A stretch of 64,000 nucleotides of DNA from Leptospira wolffii serovar Khorat str. Khorat-H2 (GCF_000306115.2 NZ_AKWX02000007.1:62001-126000); one strand, 5' to 3'. Counted from the stretch's first letter, positions 19,435 to 29,587 are shown. Notes: generated by a model not told the origin, from the letters alone. Numbers and translations: made by a program.

Positions 19435-21651
19435 ATGTCCGTTTCGATTCCGGTTCCTAAGTTTCTTTACCGGGTCTTTTCCCTCGTTTTCGGCAAGATC
19501 AGAAGCGTGGGAGAACATCCTTCCTTTCGGAAATATTCCATTGCAATCATCGTAGTTCTGCTTCTACTCACCGCAGCTAAGGAAGGAGCGGAATGGTATT
19601 TCGTTCGTAGAGTGATCAATCTGCGAGGAGTTAAGGAACTGGCTCGTGAATTCATCAATGTGGAATTGGACCGAGCCGTTACTTTAGGCGTTGTAGAATA
19701 CGAATTTCCCAATCATGTATTCATCGAAGACTTAAAGATATCCTCGGACGAGGATTTCGCATCCCAACGTATGATTTTCCGAGCCAATAAGGTGGAATTA
19801 GTCTTAAGAGGTTTGTGGAAGGGTCAGCCTTCCGTAAAATTCATCCGAGTGAAAAACGCTCAAATCAGCGTAGATTTGGAAGATAAGATTTCGGGGGAAA
19901 TTCTATCCTATATTCATAAGATCAACGTTCCGGAAATCAGCTTAGAGAATAGTAGCGTCACCGTATATAAGGGCGGAAAGATTCTTCTGGAGAATGTGAA
20001 GGATGTCGATTTGGATATTCATAAGGAAGGAAATCAAATAGACGTTCAGATTTCCGATTCTCTCTTTCCGATTCCCGGATTCAGATACTTAAAGGGAAAT
20101 TTCCGAACCGATATAGGTACCAAGAATATGAGTCTTTCCCTTCGTTTCAAAAACGCAAGGGCTTCGGCGGTCGGAGGGCTCTATTCCGAACTTTCCCCGT
20201 TCTATCCCAAGACCGGTAAAATATCCGGAGAAGCCGATCTAGAAGTGGACGGCGCCTCCATCCGAGGGAAAGGGAATACGCAATTCTCGGATGTGGGAGG
20301 AATCCTACTCCTGGATCTTCCTCTGAGAGAGGAGAATTGGGAATGGAGGGACGCGAATCTCTCCCACGAATGGGACCGAAGCTTCCAAGGGCAATCAATA
20401 TCAGAAAATCATAAAGTTTCTTTCGGTTCCGATAAGCTGACCCTGACTAAAACGAAGAACGAAAAAGGTCTCCAAAACTGGGATCTGACGATGAATGTCC
20501 AGGATCTGGACGATTTACGAAATTATCTTCCTCTCTCCTCCGATCTGGATACTTTTACCGGAGCCTTGGATCTGATTTGGAAAGGGACCGAGACCGGCAA
20601 TTACGGAGACTGGCTTAAATCCGACGCGAAATTGACTCTTAGGGATTTTCATTGGAAGGATCCGTATCTGGATCTAGGAATCCAAAATGCGAGTTTCTCT
20701 TGGAATCCTTCCGGTTTGGAATTCAGCGGATACGGTACCCAGTTCGGTCTACCTTGGAAGGCCTCCTTAAAAGGAAAGGCCGGCTTCCGCAAAGGTTTCA
20801 AAGGGGACGGAAGAGCCTATTTCCCTTTGCAGGGAGATTATTATTTGGATTTCGAAACGGATTCCTTGGTATTGTCCAACTATCTTCCTTTGTTTAGAAG
20901 CGTGAGACAAACGATCCGAGAGGACATCCACACTCGTATGGAGAAGCTTATCCCAGAGATTAAATTTATCCGTACCGAAGTTTACAAATACTTTATGGAA
21001 TATCCGAGTGGAACCGTTCAGTTCAGGAGCAAGGAAACCAAATTCGATTCCGGACTTCCCGATATGGGTAGATTGGAGGCGATTTTGAAATTTTCGGCCA
21101 GCCAGTCTCGATTGGAGGGAAAGATCAAAGGCAGCGGAGAAGCCAAGCTCAATTCTTATTTCACTTATGGAGCCGATAATCCATATTTCGGAATCGATTT
21201 CCAGACGACCGGACTCGCTTGGGGAATTCCCGCTCTGACTTTCTGCGGAGGGACTCTCATCCCTGAGGCCTTGGATTCGGAGGGGACGATCCGGTTTAAC
21301 GGAAACAATTTCCTGGATATACACGATCGGATTTATACTACGATAGACAAGGTCCGATTGCTCGGAACCGTATGGAAGGGAGAGGGGGAATTTCCGGTTT
21401 CTATTTCTACCAAATTTGAAATGGGCTTCGATTATGCGAGCCCGGGAAATCCGCCTCTTAGAAACGTTTATTGGAAATCGGACAATACCAACGCGACCGC
21501 GAATGTGTACGTGGATTCGGATTCTTCTCTTCGTTATTCCGTAACGGGGAGCGTATATTCCACTTCGGCAGAATCCGGAGTTCCTACGGTAACTTCTTCC
21601 TTTTTTACCCGATTCAAAGAAACGGGCAAGAGTTGTATTAAGGAACAGTAA
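19435..21651 (+). CDS. AsmA-like single-pass membrane protein
   Basis: A 738-residue protein. ATG 19435 has AAAGGAAAAT directly upstream; the longer frame from 19288 overlaps the preceding gene and is not credible. One N-terminal membrane helix (YSIAIIVVLLLLTAA, about 33-47) is followed by a long periplasmic beta-rich region. The pattern VEYEFPNHVFIEDLKISSDE, then VELVLRGLWKG and FIRVKNAQISVDLED, is typical of AsmA/TamB-like proteins, which form lipid-conducting bridges between membranes. The family link is by pattern, not by a diagnostic motif. It ends head-to-head with lpxB: the two stop codons are adjacent with no gap. A role in envelope lipid transport is an inference. Confidence 0.75.
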   Translation: MSVSIPVPKFLYRVFSLVFGKIRSVGEHPSFRKYSIAIIVVLLLLTAAKEGAEWYFVRRVINLRGVKELAREFINVELDRAVTLGVVEYEFPNHVFIEDLKISSDEDFASQRMIFRANKVELVLRGLWKGQPSVKFIRVKNAQISVDLEDKISGEILSYIHKINVPEISLENSSVTVYKGGKILLENVKDVDLDIHKEGNQIDVQISDSLFPIPGFRYLKGNFRTDIGTKNMSLSLRFKNARASAVGGLYSELSPFYPKTGKISGEADLEVDGASIRGKGNTQFSDVGGILLLDLPLREENWEWRDANLSHEWDRSFQGQSISENHKVSFGSDKLTLTKTKNEKGLQNWDLTMNVQDLDDLRNYLPLSSDLDTFTGALDLIWKGTETGNYGDWLKSDAKLTLRDFHWKDPYLDLGIQNASFSWNPSGLEFSGYGTQFGLPWKASLKGKAGFRKGFKGDGRAYFPLQGDYYLDFETDSLVLSNYLPLFRSVRQTIREDIHTRMEKLIPEIKFIRTEVYKYFMEYPSGTVQFRSKETKFDSGLPDMGRLEAILKFSASQSRLEGKIKGSGEAKLNSYFTYGADNPYFGIDFQTTGLAWGIPALTFCGGTLIPEALDSEGTIRFNGNNFLDIHDRIYTTIDKVRLLGTVWKGEGEFPVSISTKFEMGFDYASPGNPPLRNVYWKSDNTNATANVYVDSDSSLRYSVTGSVYSTSAESGVPTVTSSFFTRFKETGKSCIKEQ

Positions 21652-22932
21652 TTAAACCTGAGGCTTTTCCTTCAGGAAGGAAATGACCGCTTTCGCGGCG
21701 TTTCTGGAAGTATGCTCTTCGCCCAGGGATTCCTTTACCGAATGGATCTCGTCGATCATTTGGTTTCGATATTTCTTATTTTTCAGGATTGCGAGCGCCT
21801 CGTCCTTTGCTTCCTCCGGAGTGCATTCCGCCTGTATGAGTTCCTTGACCGTTTCTCTTCCGCTCAAGATGTTCACAAGACCGATGAAAGGGGTGCGGAT
21901 AAGCATCGCGGATATCACATAAGTAAGAAAGCTTACCTTATAGAGAATGACCATGGGTTTCTCGAAATACACTACTTCCAGAGTGGCCGTGCCCGAGGTT
22001 ACTAGGACGAGATCCGACGCTTCCATCGCTCTCAAAGACCGATCGAAAATATATTCGATACGAATGCCGGGATGATTCGCTTCCAAGGTCGCGATCTTGG
22101 ATCGGATGAAGTCCTCTTCCTTGGTATTGATATTTGGAAGAAGGAACCGCACATGTTTTTTCTCGGATTCCAATTCTTCGTGAATCTTTGCCGCGGTTTC
22201 TAGAAGAATATCCAGAATCCTGTGGATTTCTCCGGAACGAGAACCGGGCATAACGGTGATCGTGAAGGAACTTCCCGGTTTTTCCTCAAGCGTAGGGATC
22301 GGAGCTTCCTTTCGGATCTTTTCTCTGATTCTCTGAGCGATCGGGTGACCTACGAATACGGATCGCACTCCATAATCGTCGTATAATTTCTTTTCGAAGG
22401 GGAATAATACGAGCATGAGATCCACGTTCTCCTTGATCTTGAAGATACGGGAGAAGTTCCATGCCCAGAGTTGCGGCGATACGTAAAAGATAACTTTGAT
22501 GCCCAATTCTTTCAATCTGGTGGCCAATCTCAGATTGAAACCTGGGTAATCGATCAGAATGGCATGGGTGCAGGATCTTGCGATCGCTTCTTCCACGAGG
22601 CGATCCATGAGTTTTTTCAAGAACTTGTATTTGAATAGAATGGCGCTGAAACCGATTACGGAAAGTTCCTCCATGTTCTCTATGGAGTCCAATCCCTCTT
22701 CTATCATCTTAGGGCCGCCGATTCCGAAGAATGTGAAATCCGGGTCGTGCTTCCTTAATTCTCGGAGGAGTTCGTAACCTAGTACGTCGCCGGAATGTTC
22801 CCCTGCCAAGACCAGAAATACTGGAGAACCCGAGATGGGACTCCGTTCTTCCGCGTGCTTGGATTTCTCAGCGCTCTTCTTAGGCTTGAGGGAGCTTTTT
22901 TTGCTTAGTATTGATTTTTGAGACGTTGCCAC
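21652..22932 (-). CDS. lpxB: Lipid-A-disaccharide synthase
   Basis: A 426-residue GT19 glycosyltransferase that joins UDP-2,3-diacylglucosamine and lipid X to give the lipid A disaccharide at the inner membrane. Recognisable segments are AGEHSGDVLGYELL, FFGIGGPKMIEEGL, LIDYPGFNLRLA, YVSPQLWAW, FVGHPIAQRI, MPGSRSGEI and VTSGTATLE. The N-terminus has a Lys/Ser-rich tail of about 35 residues before the conserved core. The start is a GTG at 22932 inside the end of lpxI (53-base overlap); no ATG lies between it and the core, so translation is probably coupled to lpxI. It is the last gene of the sucC-lpxB unit. Confidence 0.93.
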   Translation of the reverse strand: MATSQKSILSKKSSLKPKKSAEKSKHAEERSPISGSPVFLVLAGEHSGDVLGYELLRELRKHDPDFTFFGIGGPKMIEEGLDSIENMEELSVIGFSAILFKYKFLKKLMDRLVEEAIARSCTHAILIDYPGFNLRLATRLKELGIKVIFYVSPQLWAWNFSRIFKIKENVDLMLVLFPFEKKLYDDYGVRSVFVGHPIAQRIREKIRKEAPIPTLEEKPGSSFTITVMPGSRSGEIHRILDILLETAAKIHEELESEKKHVRFLLPNINTKEEDFIRSKIATLEANHPGIRIEYIFDRSLRAMEASDLVLVTSGTATLEVVYFEKPMVILYKVSFLTYVISAMLIRTPFIGLVNILSGRETVKELIQAECTPEEAKDEALAILKNKKYRNQMIDEIHSVKESLGEEHTSRNAAKAVISFLKEKPQV

Positions 22933-23734
22933 GGCCGATGCTCAGGATATGAATTTTCAATTTTTCTGCAAGGCTAATAAATTCGAAAGGATTGACCACG
23001 ATGGTTTCTCCCTCCCTTAGAGCGAGAATATCGCAATTGCTTTCGCTCATGACTTTCAGGGTCTCCACCCCAACGGTAGGTAGATCGAATCGATCGTCCT
23101 GGCTGGGCTTGGAGCTTTTACAGACGACCGCCTTTCTTTTTTTGGCGAATTGACCGCCTCTACGGATCGTTTGGTCGGTTCCTTCCACCGCTTCCACGGC
23201 TAGGACGGATTTATCCAGGACCACTACCGCCTGTCCTATGTCCAGGTGCGCGATCTTTTCCGCGTATTCCATTCCGAATTGCACGTCTTCGATTTGTTTT
23301 TTGTCCAGGGATTTCTTGGTATAACGTCCTTCCGGAAGAAGAAGGGATTTTAAAAAGGTTTTTTGGGAGATGATACGGATTCCTTCTTTTTCGAAGTCCT
23401 CCGCCACGGTCTTAAAGATGGAGTAATCGTGACGATTCACCATTCTCGCCAGAAGCGCCAAAGCTTTTAGATCGAAATTCAGACTCTTGAAGATGATCTC
23501 CTTTTTTACTTTTCCCAAGAGAAGGAGACGATCTATACCGTGAGTCTTGCAGGATTTCAAAAGCCCTCCAATCTTTACGATACGAATCGGGACCACTCTA
23601 TCCTGGTATTGTCCCGGATGAAAATCGGATTCCGCAATGGAGAGAAAAAGAGGATCCTCTCCAGCGGCGAGGGCCTCTCGCATTCCGATCTGTGGGAGAT
23701 TTCCTCCTCCCGCTAAAATTCCTAAACGTCCCAA
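22880..23734 (-). CDS. lpxI: UDP-2,3-diacylglucosamine pyrophosphatase LpxI
   Basis: A 284-residue LpxI (DUF1009) enzyme that hydrolyses UDP-2,3-diacylglucosamine to lipid X and UMP, the step before LpxB. It shows the N-terminal Rossmann-like GILAGGGNLPQIG and the C-terminal KPSQDDRFDLPTVGVETL with GETIVVNPFEF, as expected for the family. LpxI replaces LpxH here, and its overlap with lpxB by 53 bases matches a consecutive pathway. The start is a TTG at 23734, 3 bases after the fmdB-like stop, with no clear ribosome site, so translational coupling is likely. Confidence 0.93.
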   Translation of the reverse strand: MGRLGILAGGGNLPQIGMREALAAGEDPLFLSIAESDFHPGQYQDRVVPIRIVKIGGLLKSCKTHGIDRLLLLGKVKKEIIFKSLNFDLKALALLARMVNRHDYSIFKTVAEDFEKEGIRIISQKTFLKSLLLPEGRYTKKSLDKKQIEDVQFGMEYAEKIAHLDIGQAVVVLDKSVLAVEAVEGTDQTIRRGGQFAKKRKAVVCKSSKPSQDDRFDLPTVGVETLKVMSESNCDILALREGETIVVNPFEFISLAEKLKIHILSIGRGNVSKINTKQKKLPQA

Positions 23735-23737
23735 GTC

Positions 23738-23980
23738 TTAGCCGGAAGAAGAACTTCCGGAGGAACCGGAGGAGTCGGAACCTTTGGAACCGGACGATTT
23801 GTTATCGGTCACATAGAAACCGGATCCCTTGAAGATGATCCCGCCAACATTGGAGATAAGACGATCCACTTCTCCGCTTTTACCGCAAAGAATACATGTG
23901 GTAATAGGATCGTCCTTCATGGACTGAAAATATTCGAAAGTTTTTCCGCAAGCCTTGCATCTATAATCGTAAGTCGGCAA
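23738..23980 (-). CDS. FmdB-family zinc-ribbon protein
   Basis: An 80-residue protein with the FmdB/CxxC_CxxC_SSSS regulatory-protein signature: MPTYDYRCKACGKTFEYFQ, Cys8/Cys11 and Cys29/Cys32 forming a zinc ribbon, followed by a Ser/Gly-rich tail (about 60-80). Its biochemical role is unknown in the whole family. The start is a TTG with GGAG about 8 bases upstream; the conserved MPTYDY start agrees with it. It lies 3 bases upstream of lpxI. Confidence 0.9.
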   Translation of the reverse strand: MPTYDYRCKACGKTFEYFQSMKDDPITTCILCGKSGEVDRLISNVGGIIFKGSGFYVTDNKSSGSKGSDSSGSSGSSSSG

Positions 23981-24008
23981 TTTGGATTCTCCTTCTTTGA
24001 TCTATGGA

Positions 24009-25439
24009 TCAAAATAAAAATTTAAAACGGAAGACCGCCGCATTCGAATCGGATTTCTTTTCCGGTTGCAGCAGACAGAGCTTGAATAAGGTTCCTTCTT
24101 CCGAAACGAAGTCCTCTTCCGGTTGGACCCCCTGTAGAACGGTCTTTTCTTCCACGAGAAGGGAACCTAATATCCGATTGGAAGAGGAGTTCAAGCCCAA
24201 TTGGAATCTTCTCTTTCCGGAATCGGAACCTATGATATACTTGTTCCTATTGATGGAGACGCTTTCCCTGTCAAGGTCGATTTGGTAAACCGGCTTCCAG
24301 TCTCCCGGACGTCCTGCATACAATCGGAAGAGGGGAACGCTTTCGTCTCCGCTCAGACTGGCCGCGAGAAATTCCAGATTTCGAAAAGGTTCCTCTACGA
24401 TCCTGCAGACTTCCTTATATTTATTATCCTTGGCTCGGTAAATTACGATTCCGTAATCTCCATCCAGCGCTAATTTTTCAGTACGAATGTATTCTCCGTG
24501 AAAGCCGGAAGGAATTTTTTCCTCGTTCCAGAATGCGAAATCCCAGGCTTGGCTTCTTTCCGACTCTTGGAAAGACTTAGCCATTTCTTCCGCCTTGGTA
24601 GAAGGAAACGGATCCTCTTCCAAAAAATGGGAAAAGATCCAACCCACTACTTGGGTTTCCGGAATATATACCTGCACCCAATTCCCTTTTCTTCCCTGGA
24701 CGGTTTCGGACCTCGGGTCCTTGTCCAAGGCGTAGAGTAATAGTCCCTTCTTCAATCTGGCTTTTCCGGCGTTTTCGGTTCCGGGGCCGGATCTTAGATT
24801 CGTGTTTTCTCCCGTATTCTTCAGGCGCCCTCCCAAAAGGGAAGAATCCTCGCGAGTGGAAAGAAATCCTAATAGATCGGAGAGCTTGTTTTTATCCGTT
24901 TCGGAGAGTTTGGTTTCTCTTCTAAGAGACTTGCGTAGAATATTGGAATAGTTCGAACCGAATACGATCGGATTGGAATGTAGGAACTCCTTCAAATCTC
25001 GCAGGAAGGTAGCATCGTCCTCCCATTCGGTCGCGTTTTCCAGGCGCAGCGCGATGGCCTTCTGTCTCCAGTATCCGCCTTGGCGAAGCTGGGAAACGAA
25101 TATATCTTCGAAAACGGGGAATTCTCCGGAGGCCTCCGTGGAAGGAACGGAGCCGATCCCGTATTCTTTCTGGAAATTCTTTGCGATCTTATTTCTTTCC
25201 TCCGACTCCTTCTCTTTCAGCTCTTGGTTGAAGCGAAGTAGAGAATGAGACGCGTAGAATAGATCGTCCGGAGTGGGGGAGGGATGATTCTTAACTGCGC
25301 GAATTACCTTTTCCCATCTCTCCTTTTTGTAATCGGAGTAAATGGAATCCGAGGCCTTGGGCCAAAATTTGACCGCAATCCATATTAGGAAAATGAAAAG
25401 AAAGATCCCGATGATGGAAAGGAAGAATCCGCGCTTCAA
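24009..25439 (-). CDS. Membrane-anchored protein with bacterial SH3 domain
   Basis: A 476-residue protein with one N-terminal membrane helix (FFLSIIGIFLFIFLIWIAVKF) and a helical region to about 205. A bacterial SH3 domain follows at about 208-285 (GENTNLRSGPGTENAGKA, LKKGLLLYALDK, WVQVYIPETQVVGWIFSHFL). The C-terminal 190 residues are beta-rich and unrecognised. Bacterial SH3 domains commonly bind cell-wall peptides; here the topology implies a periplasmic location. The only in-frame start after an upstream stop is the TTG at 25439, with AGGAGA rather far (about 14 bases) upstream. It follows the TolC-like gene by 18 bases in the operon. Confidence 0.82.
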   Translation of the reverse strand: MKRGFFLSIIGIFLFIFLIWIAVKFWPKASDSIYSDYKKERWEKVIRAVKNHPSPTPDDLFYASHSLLRFNQELKEKESEERNKIAKNFQKEYGIGSVPSTEASGEFPVFEDIFVSQLRQGGYWRQKAIALRLENATEWEDDATFLRDLKEFLHSNPIVFGSNYSNILRKSLRRETKLSETDKNKLSDLLGFLSTREDSSLLGGRLKNTGENTNLRSGPGTENAGKARLKKGLLLYALDKDPRSETVQGRKGNWVQVYIPETQVVGWIFSHFLEEDPFPSTKAEEMAKSFQESERSQAWDFAFWNEEKIPSGFHGEYIRTEKLALDGDYGIVIYRAKDNKYKEVCRIVEEPFRNLEFLAASLSGDESVPLFRLYAGRPGDWKPVYQIDLDRESVSINRNKYIIGSDSGKRRFQLGLNSSSNRILGSLLVEEKTVLQGVQPEEDFVSEEGTLFKLCLLQPEKKSDSNAAVFRFKFLF

Positions 25440-25457
25440 AGAGTGTACTTACGTCTC

Positions 25458-27065
25458 CTATTCCAATTTAGGCAGGAGTTTTTCCGTATCCAGATTGAAT
25501 TTTTCGAGAAGAGTATTCTTCGCTATATAGTATCTCATCAGATCGATATTGAAGTTCACCTTTGCTTGGGTCAGACTCAATTGATCCCGAACGAGAGTAT
25601 CCAAAGCGTTTTTGACCGCAACGGCGTCCGCTCTACCTTGACGGAAACTTCTTACGACCCCGTTGTAATAGCTTTGGGTTTCTCTTTCGGTAATGATGGA
25701 GTTTTTATAAATTCTATAGCTCGCTTCCAAGGAGTCGATTCTACTTTTTAGATCGTCCCGAACTTCGTTTTTGAGTTCGGTCTCTTTTAGAGCCGCCTGT
25801 CTTAAGCTAATCTCGGAGTCTCTTCTGCCTGCGTATACTCCCTTATCGAAAAGAGGATAGGAGAAGGATACTTTTCCGTTGAAGTCTTTGTATTTGAAAG
25901 ACTGCACACCGTCTCCGGTATCCGTGTAATTCGCGGAAGGAGTGGTGATCGTTTGCGCCTGAGAGGATGCGGATCCGGAAAGCTGGAGAGAAGGTAGCTG
26001 GTCGCTCTTAGCGTTCTTCACTAGGAGTTCCGCGATTTCCTTTTCCTTGAGTACGTTTTGGTAATCGGTACGTTTTTTATAAGCTTCGGGTAAATCCTTG
26101 GAGAAATCGGGTTTATCGGGAATTTCTTCGAGTAGGTCCGTATCTTCGGAAAGTTCGGTTCCTTCCTCCAATTTCAAGCTACGAGCGAGCTTACGTTTCG
26201 CTTCTTCTTTTTGCACCATGGCGGTTTCCAATTGGCTGTCCGCTTGGGCGAGAAGAGAATTCCATTGGTTCACTTCGAAACTTTCGGATAATCCGAGTCC
26301 TTGTTTACGAATGGTAAGATTGCGAATGTCCTTAACGTTTTCCTGAAGTTTGCGGAAAGTCTTCAAGGCTTGGAGTTTTACGGAATAATCCCAAAAGTCG
26401 ACGAGAGATCCTACGATTGCCTCTGAGATTTGGAGAGAAACCTGGTTTCTCGCCATTTGGGATTGGTTATTCAGGATTTGTTCCTGGTTCCTACCCTTAT
26501 AACCGAAGGAGTTTTTGAGCAAGTCCTGGCTTACGGTAGCGGTAATGAATCCGGTATACAAAGGAGGAAGTGCGAGTCCCGAGAAGCTGGAAGCGAAAGG
26601 ATTGCTTTTATCTTCGAAAGCGTTCGAGTCGAATCGTCTGCTTCCTGATTCCAGTTTAAAATAAGTTCCGGTGGCTCGGATGGTTTTTTCGATACCGCCT
26701 TTGATGGTATCGTCCGAGATCTTGGTTCCCGTGAACACGTTGTTCTGGTTTTGGGGAAGGATACTTTGGCGGAAACTTCCGTCTGCTACCAATCTCCAAG
26801 AATATTGGGACTCCGCCTTCAGATAATTCGAATCGGTTTTGGCCAATTCGTATCTTAAATTTTGGAGTTTGAAGTTATTATCCAATGCCCTTTTCACGGT
26901 TTCTTCCGTGGTGAGCTTTAAGGGCTTTCCGGAAGAAGGGGCCGGAGTTCCTTCTTCCGCAAATAAGATGCCGGTTCCGAATAGGAGGACGGCCGACCAC
27001 AATAAGACGAATTCGAAACTTTTCTTTCCGATCATTTTCGAAAGATTTCCCTGCTTGTGTTTCAT
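25458..27065 (-). CDS. TolC-family outer membrane efflux protein
   Basis: A 535-residue outer-membrane channel. The signal peptide ends near ILFAEE (about 36). Two OEP repeats follow, with the usual alternation of long helices (EETVKRALDNNFKLQNLRYEL, NQSQMARNQVSLQISEAIV, RDSEISLRQAALKETEL, GVVRSFRQGRADAVAVKNAL) and barrel strands. It has a near-perfect AAAGGAGG ribosome site 6 bases before ATG 27065, by far the strongest in the operon. No membrane-fusion protein or pump lies beside it, so its partner is encoded elsewhere. It is 30 bases after sucD. Confidence 0.9.
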   Translation of the reverse strand: MKHKQGNLSKMIGKKSFEFVLLWSAVLLFGTGILFAEEGTPAPSSGKPLKLTTEETVKRALDNNFKLQNLRYELAKTDSNYLKAESQYSWRLVADGSFRQSILPQNQNNVFTGTKISDDTIKGGIEKTIRATGTYFKLESGSRRFDSNAFEDKSNPFASSFSGLALPPLYTGFITATVSQDLLKNSFGYKGRNQEQILNNQSQMARNQVSLQISEAIVGSLVDFWDYSVKLQALKTFRKLQENVKDIRNLTIRKQGLGLSESFEVNQWNSLLAQADSQLETAMVQKEEAKRKLARSLKLEEGTELSEDTDLLEEIPDKPDFSKDLPEAYKKRTDYQNVLKEKEIAELLVKNAKSDQLPSLQLSGSASSQAQTITTPSANYTDTGDGVQSFKYKDFNGKVSFSYPLFDKGVYAGRRDSEISLRQAALKETELKNEVRDDLKSRIDSLEASYRIYKNSIITERETQSYYNGVVRSFRQGRADAVAVKNALDTLVRDQLSLTQAKVNFNIDLMRYYIAKNTLLEKFNLDTEKLLPKLE

Positions 27066-27095
27066 ACCGAACCTCCTTTCGGATTTAGACCCCGA

Positions 27096-27980
27096 TTAAC
27101 CGATGGCCTTTTTCATTTTTTCGCCGACTTCGGCGATGGATTGGCAAACGGAAATGCCCGCATCCTGCATAGCTTTCATCTTGGAAGAGGCTGTGCCCAT
27201 TCCTCCGCTGATGATAGCTCCTGCGTGTCCCATTCTTTTGCCCGGTGGCGCGGTTTGACCCGCGATGAATCCTACCACAGGCTTCTTCACATTCGCCTTG
27301 ATATAAGCCGCAGCCTCTTCTTCGGAAGTTCCGCCGATCTCACCGATCATCACGATTCCTTTGGTCTCGGGATCTTCGTTCAGCAGTTTGACCGCTTCAG
27401 TATGGTTCATACCAGGAACCGGATCCCCCCCGATTCCGATCACGGTGGATTGCCCCAAACCGTGCTGGGACAACTGGGCTACGGATTCGTAGGTCAAGGT
27501 TCCGGAACGGGAAACGATTCCGATGGATCCTGCTTGGTGTATGAAGCCGGGCATAATCCCCATCTTAACGTTGTATTTCGGAGAAATGATTCCAGGACAG
27601 TTCGGACCGATAAGGCGGGTCTTAGAACTGCGAAGAGCGCTATATACCTTCAGCATATCGTGTGTTGGAATTCCCTCGGTGATACAAACGACTAAAGGGA
27701 TCTCGTTGAAAATACCTTCCAAGATCGCGTCAGCCGCGAAGGGAGGGGGAACGAAGATGATCGAAGCGTTTGCACCTTCTTTTGCTATTGCGTCCTTCAG
27801 GCTGTTGAATACGGGAACATGCTTACCTACTAAGTCCGCTTTCTGGCCACCTTTACCTGGAGTAACCCCGCCGACCACATTGGTTCCGTATTCGATCATT
27901 TGTTGGGCGTGGAAGGAACCTTCCTTTCCGGTAATCCCTTGGACCACGACTCTTGTATTACTATCTACTAATACTGCCAT
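27096..27980 (-). CDS. sucD: Succinyl-CoA synthetase alpha subunit
   Basis: A 294-residue alpha subunit of the citric-acid-cycle enzyme that converts succinyl-CoA to succinate with formation of ATP or GTP. It has the CoA-binding Rossmann part ([28 protein letters not shown]), [17 protein letters not shown], and the phosphorylated histidine in GHAGAI (His252). The length is normal. The gene follows sucC by 25 bases. Confidence 0.97.
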   Translation of the reverse strand: MAVLVDSNTRVVVQGITGKEGSFHAQQMIEYGTNVVGGVTPGKGGQKADLVGKHVPVFNSLKDAIAKEGANASIIFVPPPFAADAILEGIFNEIPLVVCITEGIPTHDMLKVYSALRSSKTRLIGPNCPGIISPKYNVKMGIMPGFIHQAGSIGIVSRSGTLTYESVAQLSQHGLGQSTVIGIGGDPVPGMNHTEAVKLLNEDPETKGIVMIGEIGGTSEEEAAAYIKANVKKPVVGFIAGQTAPPGKRMGHAGAIISGGMGTASSKMKAMQDAGISVCQSIAEVGEKMKKAIG

Positions 27981-28005
27981 ATGTATTTAAGTTAACCTTT
28001 ATTCT

Positions 28006-29178
28006 TTACTTAATGGCTTCCGCCACTTTTTTCGCCGCGGTGCGAAGATCATCTTCTCCGATGATGTTCAGTCCGGATTCGTTCAGGATTCTCTTACCTT
28101 CTTCCGCGTTCGTTCCTTTCAAACGAACTACGAGAGGAACCCCTATGTTCACAGCTTTAGCGGCTTCGATGATTCCTAGAGCTACTCTGTCGCAGCGAAC
28201 GATTCCGCCGAAGATATTGATGAAGATCCCTTTTACGTTCGGGTCGCCTAAGATGAGTTTGAATCCGTTGGTTACCGTGGTTACGTTCGCTCCACCGCCG
28301 ACATCCAGGAAGTTAGCGGGCTCGGCACCTGCCAATTTTACGATGTCCATGGTAGCCATTGCAAGACCGGCTCCGTTTACCATACAACCGATGTTTCCGT
28401 CCAGCTTCACATAGTTGATATTGTATTCGCTGGCTTGCACTTCCAGAGGATCCTCTTCGGATACGTCTCTGAATGCGGCGTTTTCTGGATGGCGATACAA
28501 TGCGTTCTCGTCCAGATCCATTTTACAGTCTCCGGCAACGATCTCGTTTTCTTTGGTAAGAATGAGAGGATTGATTTCTAAGAGAGATGCATCTTCTTTG
28601 ATATAAGCGGTGTAGATGGAAGCGAGAAGAGCCTTAAAGGATTTATGAGCTTCCAAAGGAAGTCCCAGATCGAAAGCCAATTGAGAGGCTTGGTTCGGTT
28701 GGAGACCGATTCCCGGATCTACGGCGATTTTAAGGATTTTTTCGGGATGAGTCTCGGCGACCTCTTCGATCTCCATACCGCCTTCGGTGGATGCCATAAT
28801 GATGGTCTTACGAATAGCGCGATCCAAAAGGATACTCAGATAGTATTCCTTTGCGATATTGATTCCTTGTTCCAGATAAACTTTGAGGACTTTTTTTCCT
28901 TCCGATCCGGTTTGAGGAGTGATGAGTTGCATACCAAGGATCTTGTCCACGGCCGCGAGCGCATCTTCTTTGGTCTTGGTGACCTTAACTCCGCCGCCTT
29001 TGCCTCGTCCACCCGCGTGGATCTGAGCCTTGACGACTACTACGGAACCTCCCGTTTTGGAGGTTACTTCTTCGTGAGCTTTCGCTCCGTCTTCTTTCTT
29101 ATCGATAACTACGCCGAAAGGAACTTTGGCGTTATGGCGTCTCAGGATTTCCTTTGCCTGGTACTCGTGAATTTTCAT
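28006..29178 (-). CDS. sucC: Succinyl-CoA synthetase beta subunit
   Basis: A 390-residue beta subunit with an N-terminal ATP-grasp domain ([36 protein letters not shown]) and the ligase domain ([39 protein letters not shown]). It pairs with the adjacent alpha subunit. It is the first gene of the long minus-strand unit that continues through sucD, the TolC-like gene, the SH3 gene, fmdB-like, lpxI and lpxB with gaps of 30 bases or less. The promoter should lie in 29179-29500. Confidence 0.97.
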   Translation of the reverse strand: MKIHEYQAKEILRRHNAKVPFGVVIDKKEDGAKAHEEVTSKTGGSVVVVKAQIHAGGRGKGGGVKVTKTKEDALAAVDKILGMQLITPQTGSEGKKVLKVYLEQGINIAKEYYLSILLDRAIRKTIIMASTEGGMEIEEVAETHPEKILKIAVDPGIGLQPNQASQLAFDLGLPLEAHKSFKALLASIYTAYIKEDASLLEINPLILTKENEIVAGDCKMDLDENALYRHPENAAFRDVSEEDPLEVQASEYNINYVKLDGNIGCMVNGAGLAMATMDIVKLAGAEPANFLDVGGGANVTTVTNGFKLILGDPNVKGIFINIFGGIVRCDRVALGIIEAAKAVNIGVPLVVRLKGTNAEEGKRILNESGLNIIGEDDLRTAAKKVAEAIK

Positions 29179-29573
29179 GAATCAACCTTATTTTTTGGGT
29201 GTGAGGTCGCGTTTGGAATGCTTTTTCTAAGGATTTTACGGGGAAGAATCCTGTCCATCCCCTTTCGGAAAGACTTAGAAACAAGAGATAAATCCCGGAT
29301 TTTACTTATGCTTAGGTCGGGGAATTTCGAGTTCTCTTTTCGTTCATCCGAGAGGAACCGATCTCAGGACAGACCCTATTCTTCTCGAACCCGACTCCCG
29401 AATACTTTGGCTTTTCTTCTTTAAATTTCGCAGCTTTCCCTTTCTGCGGAGAAGGTTTGCTCAAAGAATATTGAACGAGGTCCCAAGAGATTGGTCAATA
29501 TGACAGATTTTATTTCCATTATAGCATAAACGGAGCTGCTTCTCTGAGCATTACAGGGGTTTTGGGGGAAACC
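29179..29573. other. Divergent promoter region of sucC and the rhodanese lipoprotein
   Basis: Nearly 400 bases with no credible gene. It must carry the promoters of the sucC operon (left) and the rhodanese lipoprotein (right). No convincing -35/-10 pair could be chosen. Confidence 0.4.
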
Positions 29574-29587
29574 GTAGGAACACCTAC
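29574..29587 (+). promoter_or_regulatory. Short hairpin in the leader of the rhodanese lipoprotein gene
   Basis: GTAGG and CCTAC form a perfect 5-base stem with the loop AACA, followed by a run of A and then the AGGAGA ribosome site. It is related to the GTAGGAACTCC-type motif seen elsewhere in the window. Confidence 0.4.
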
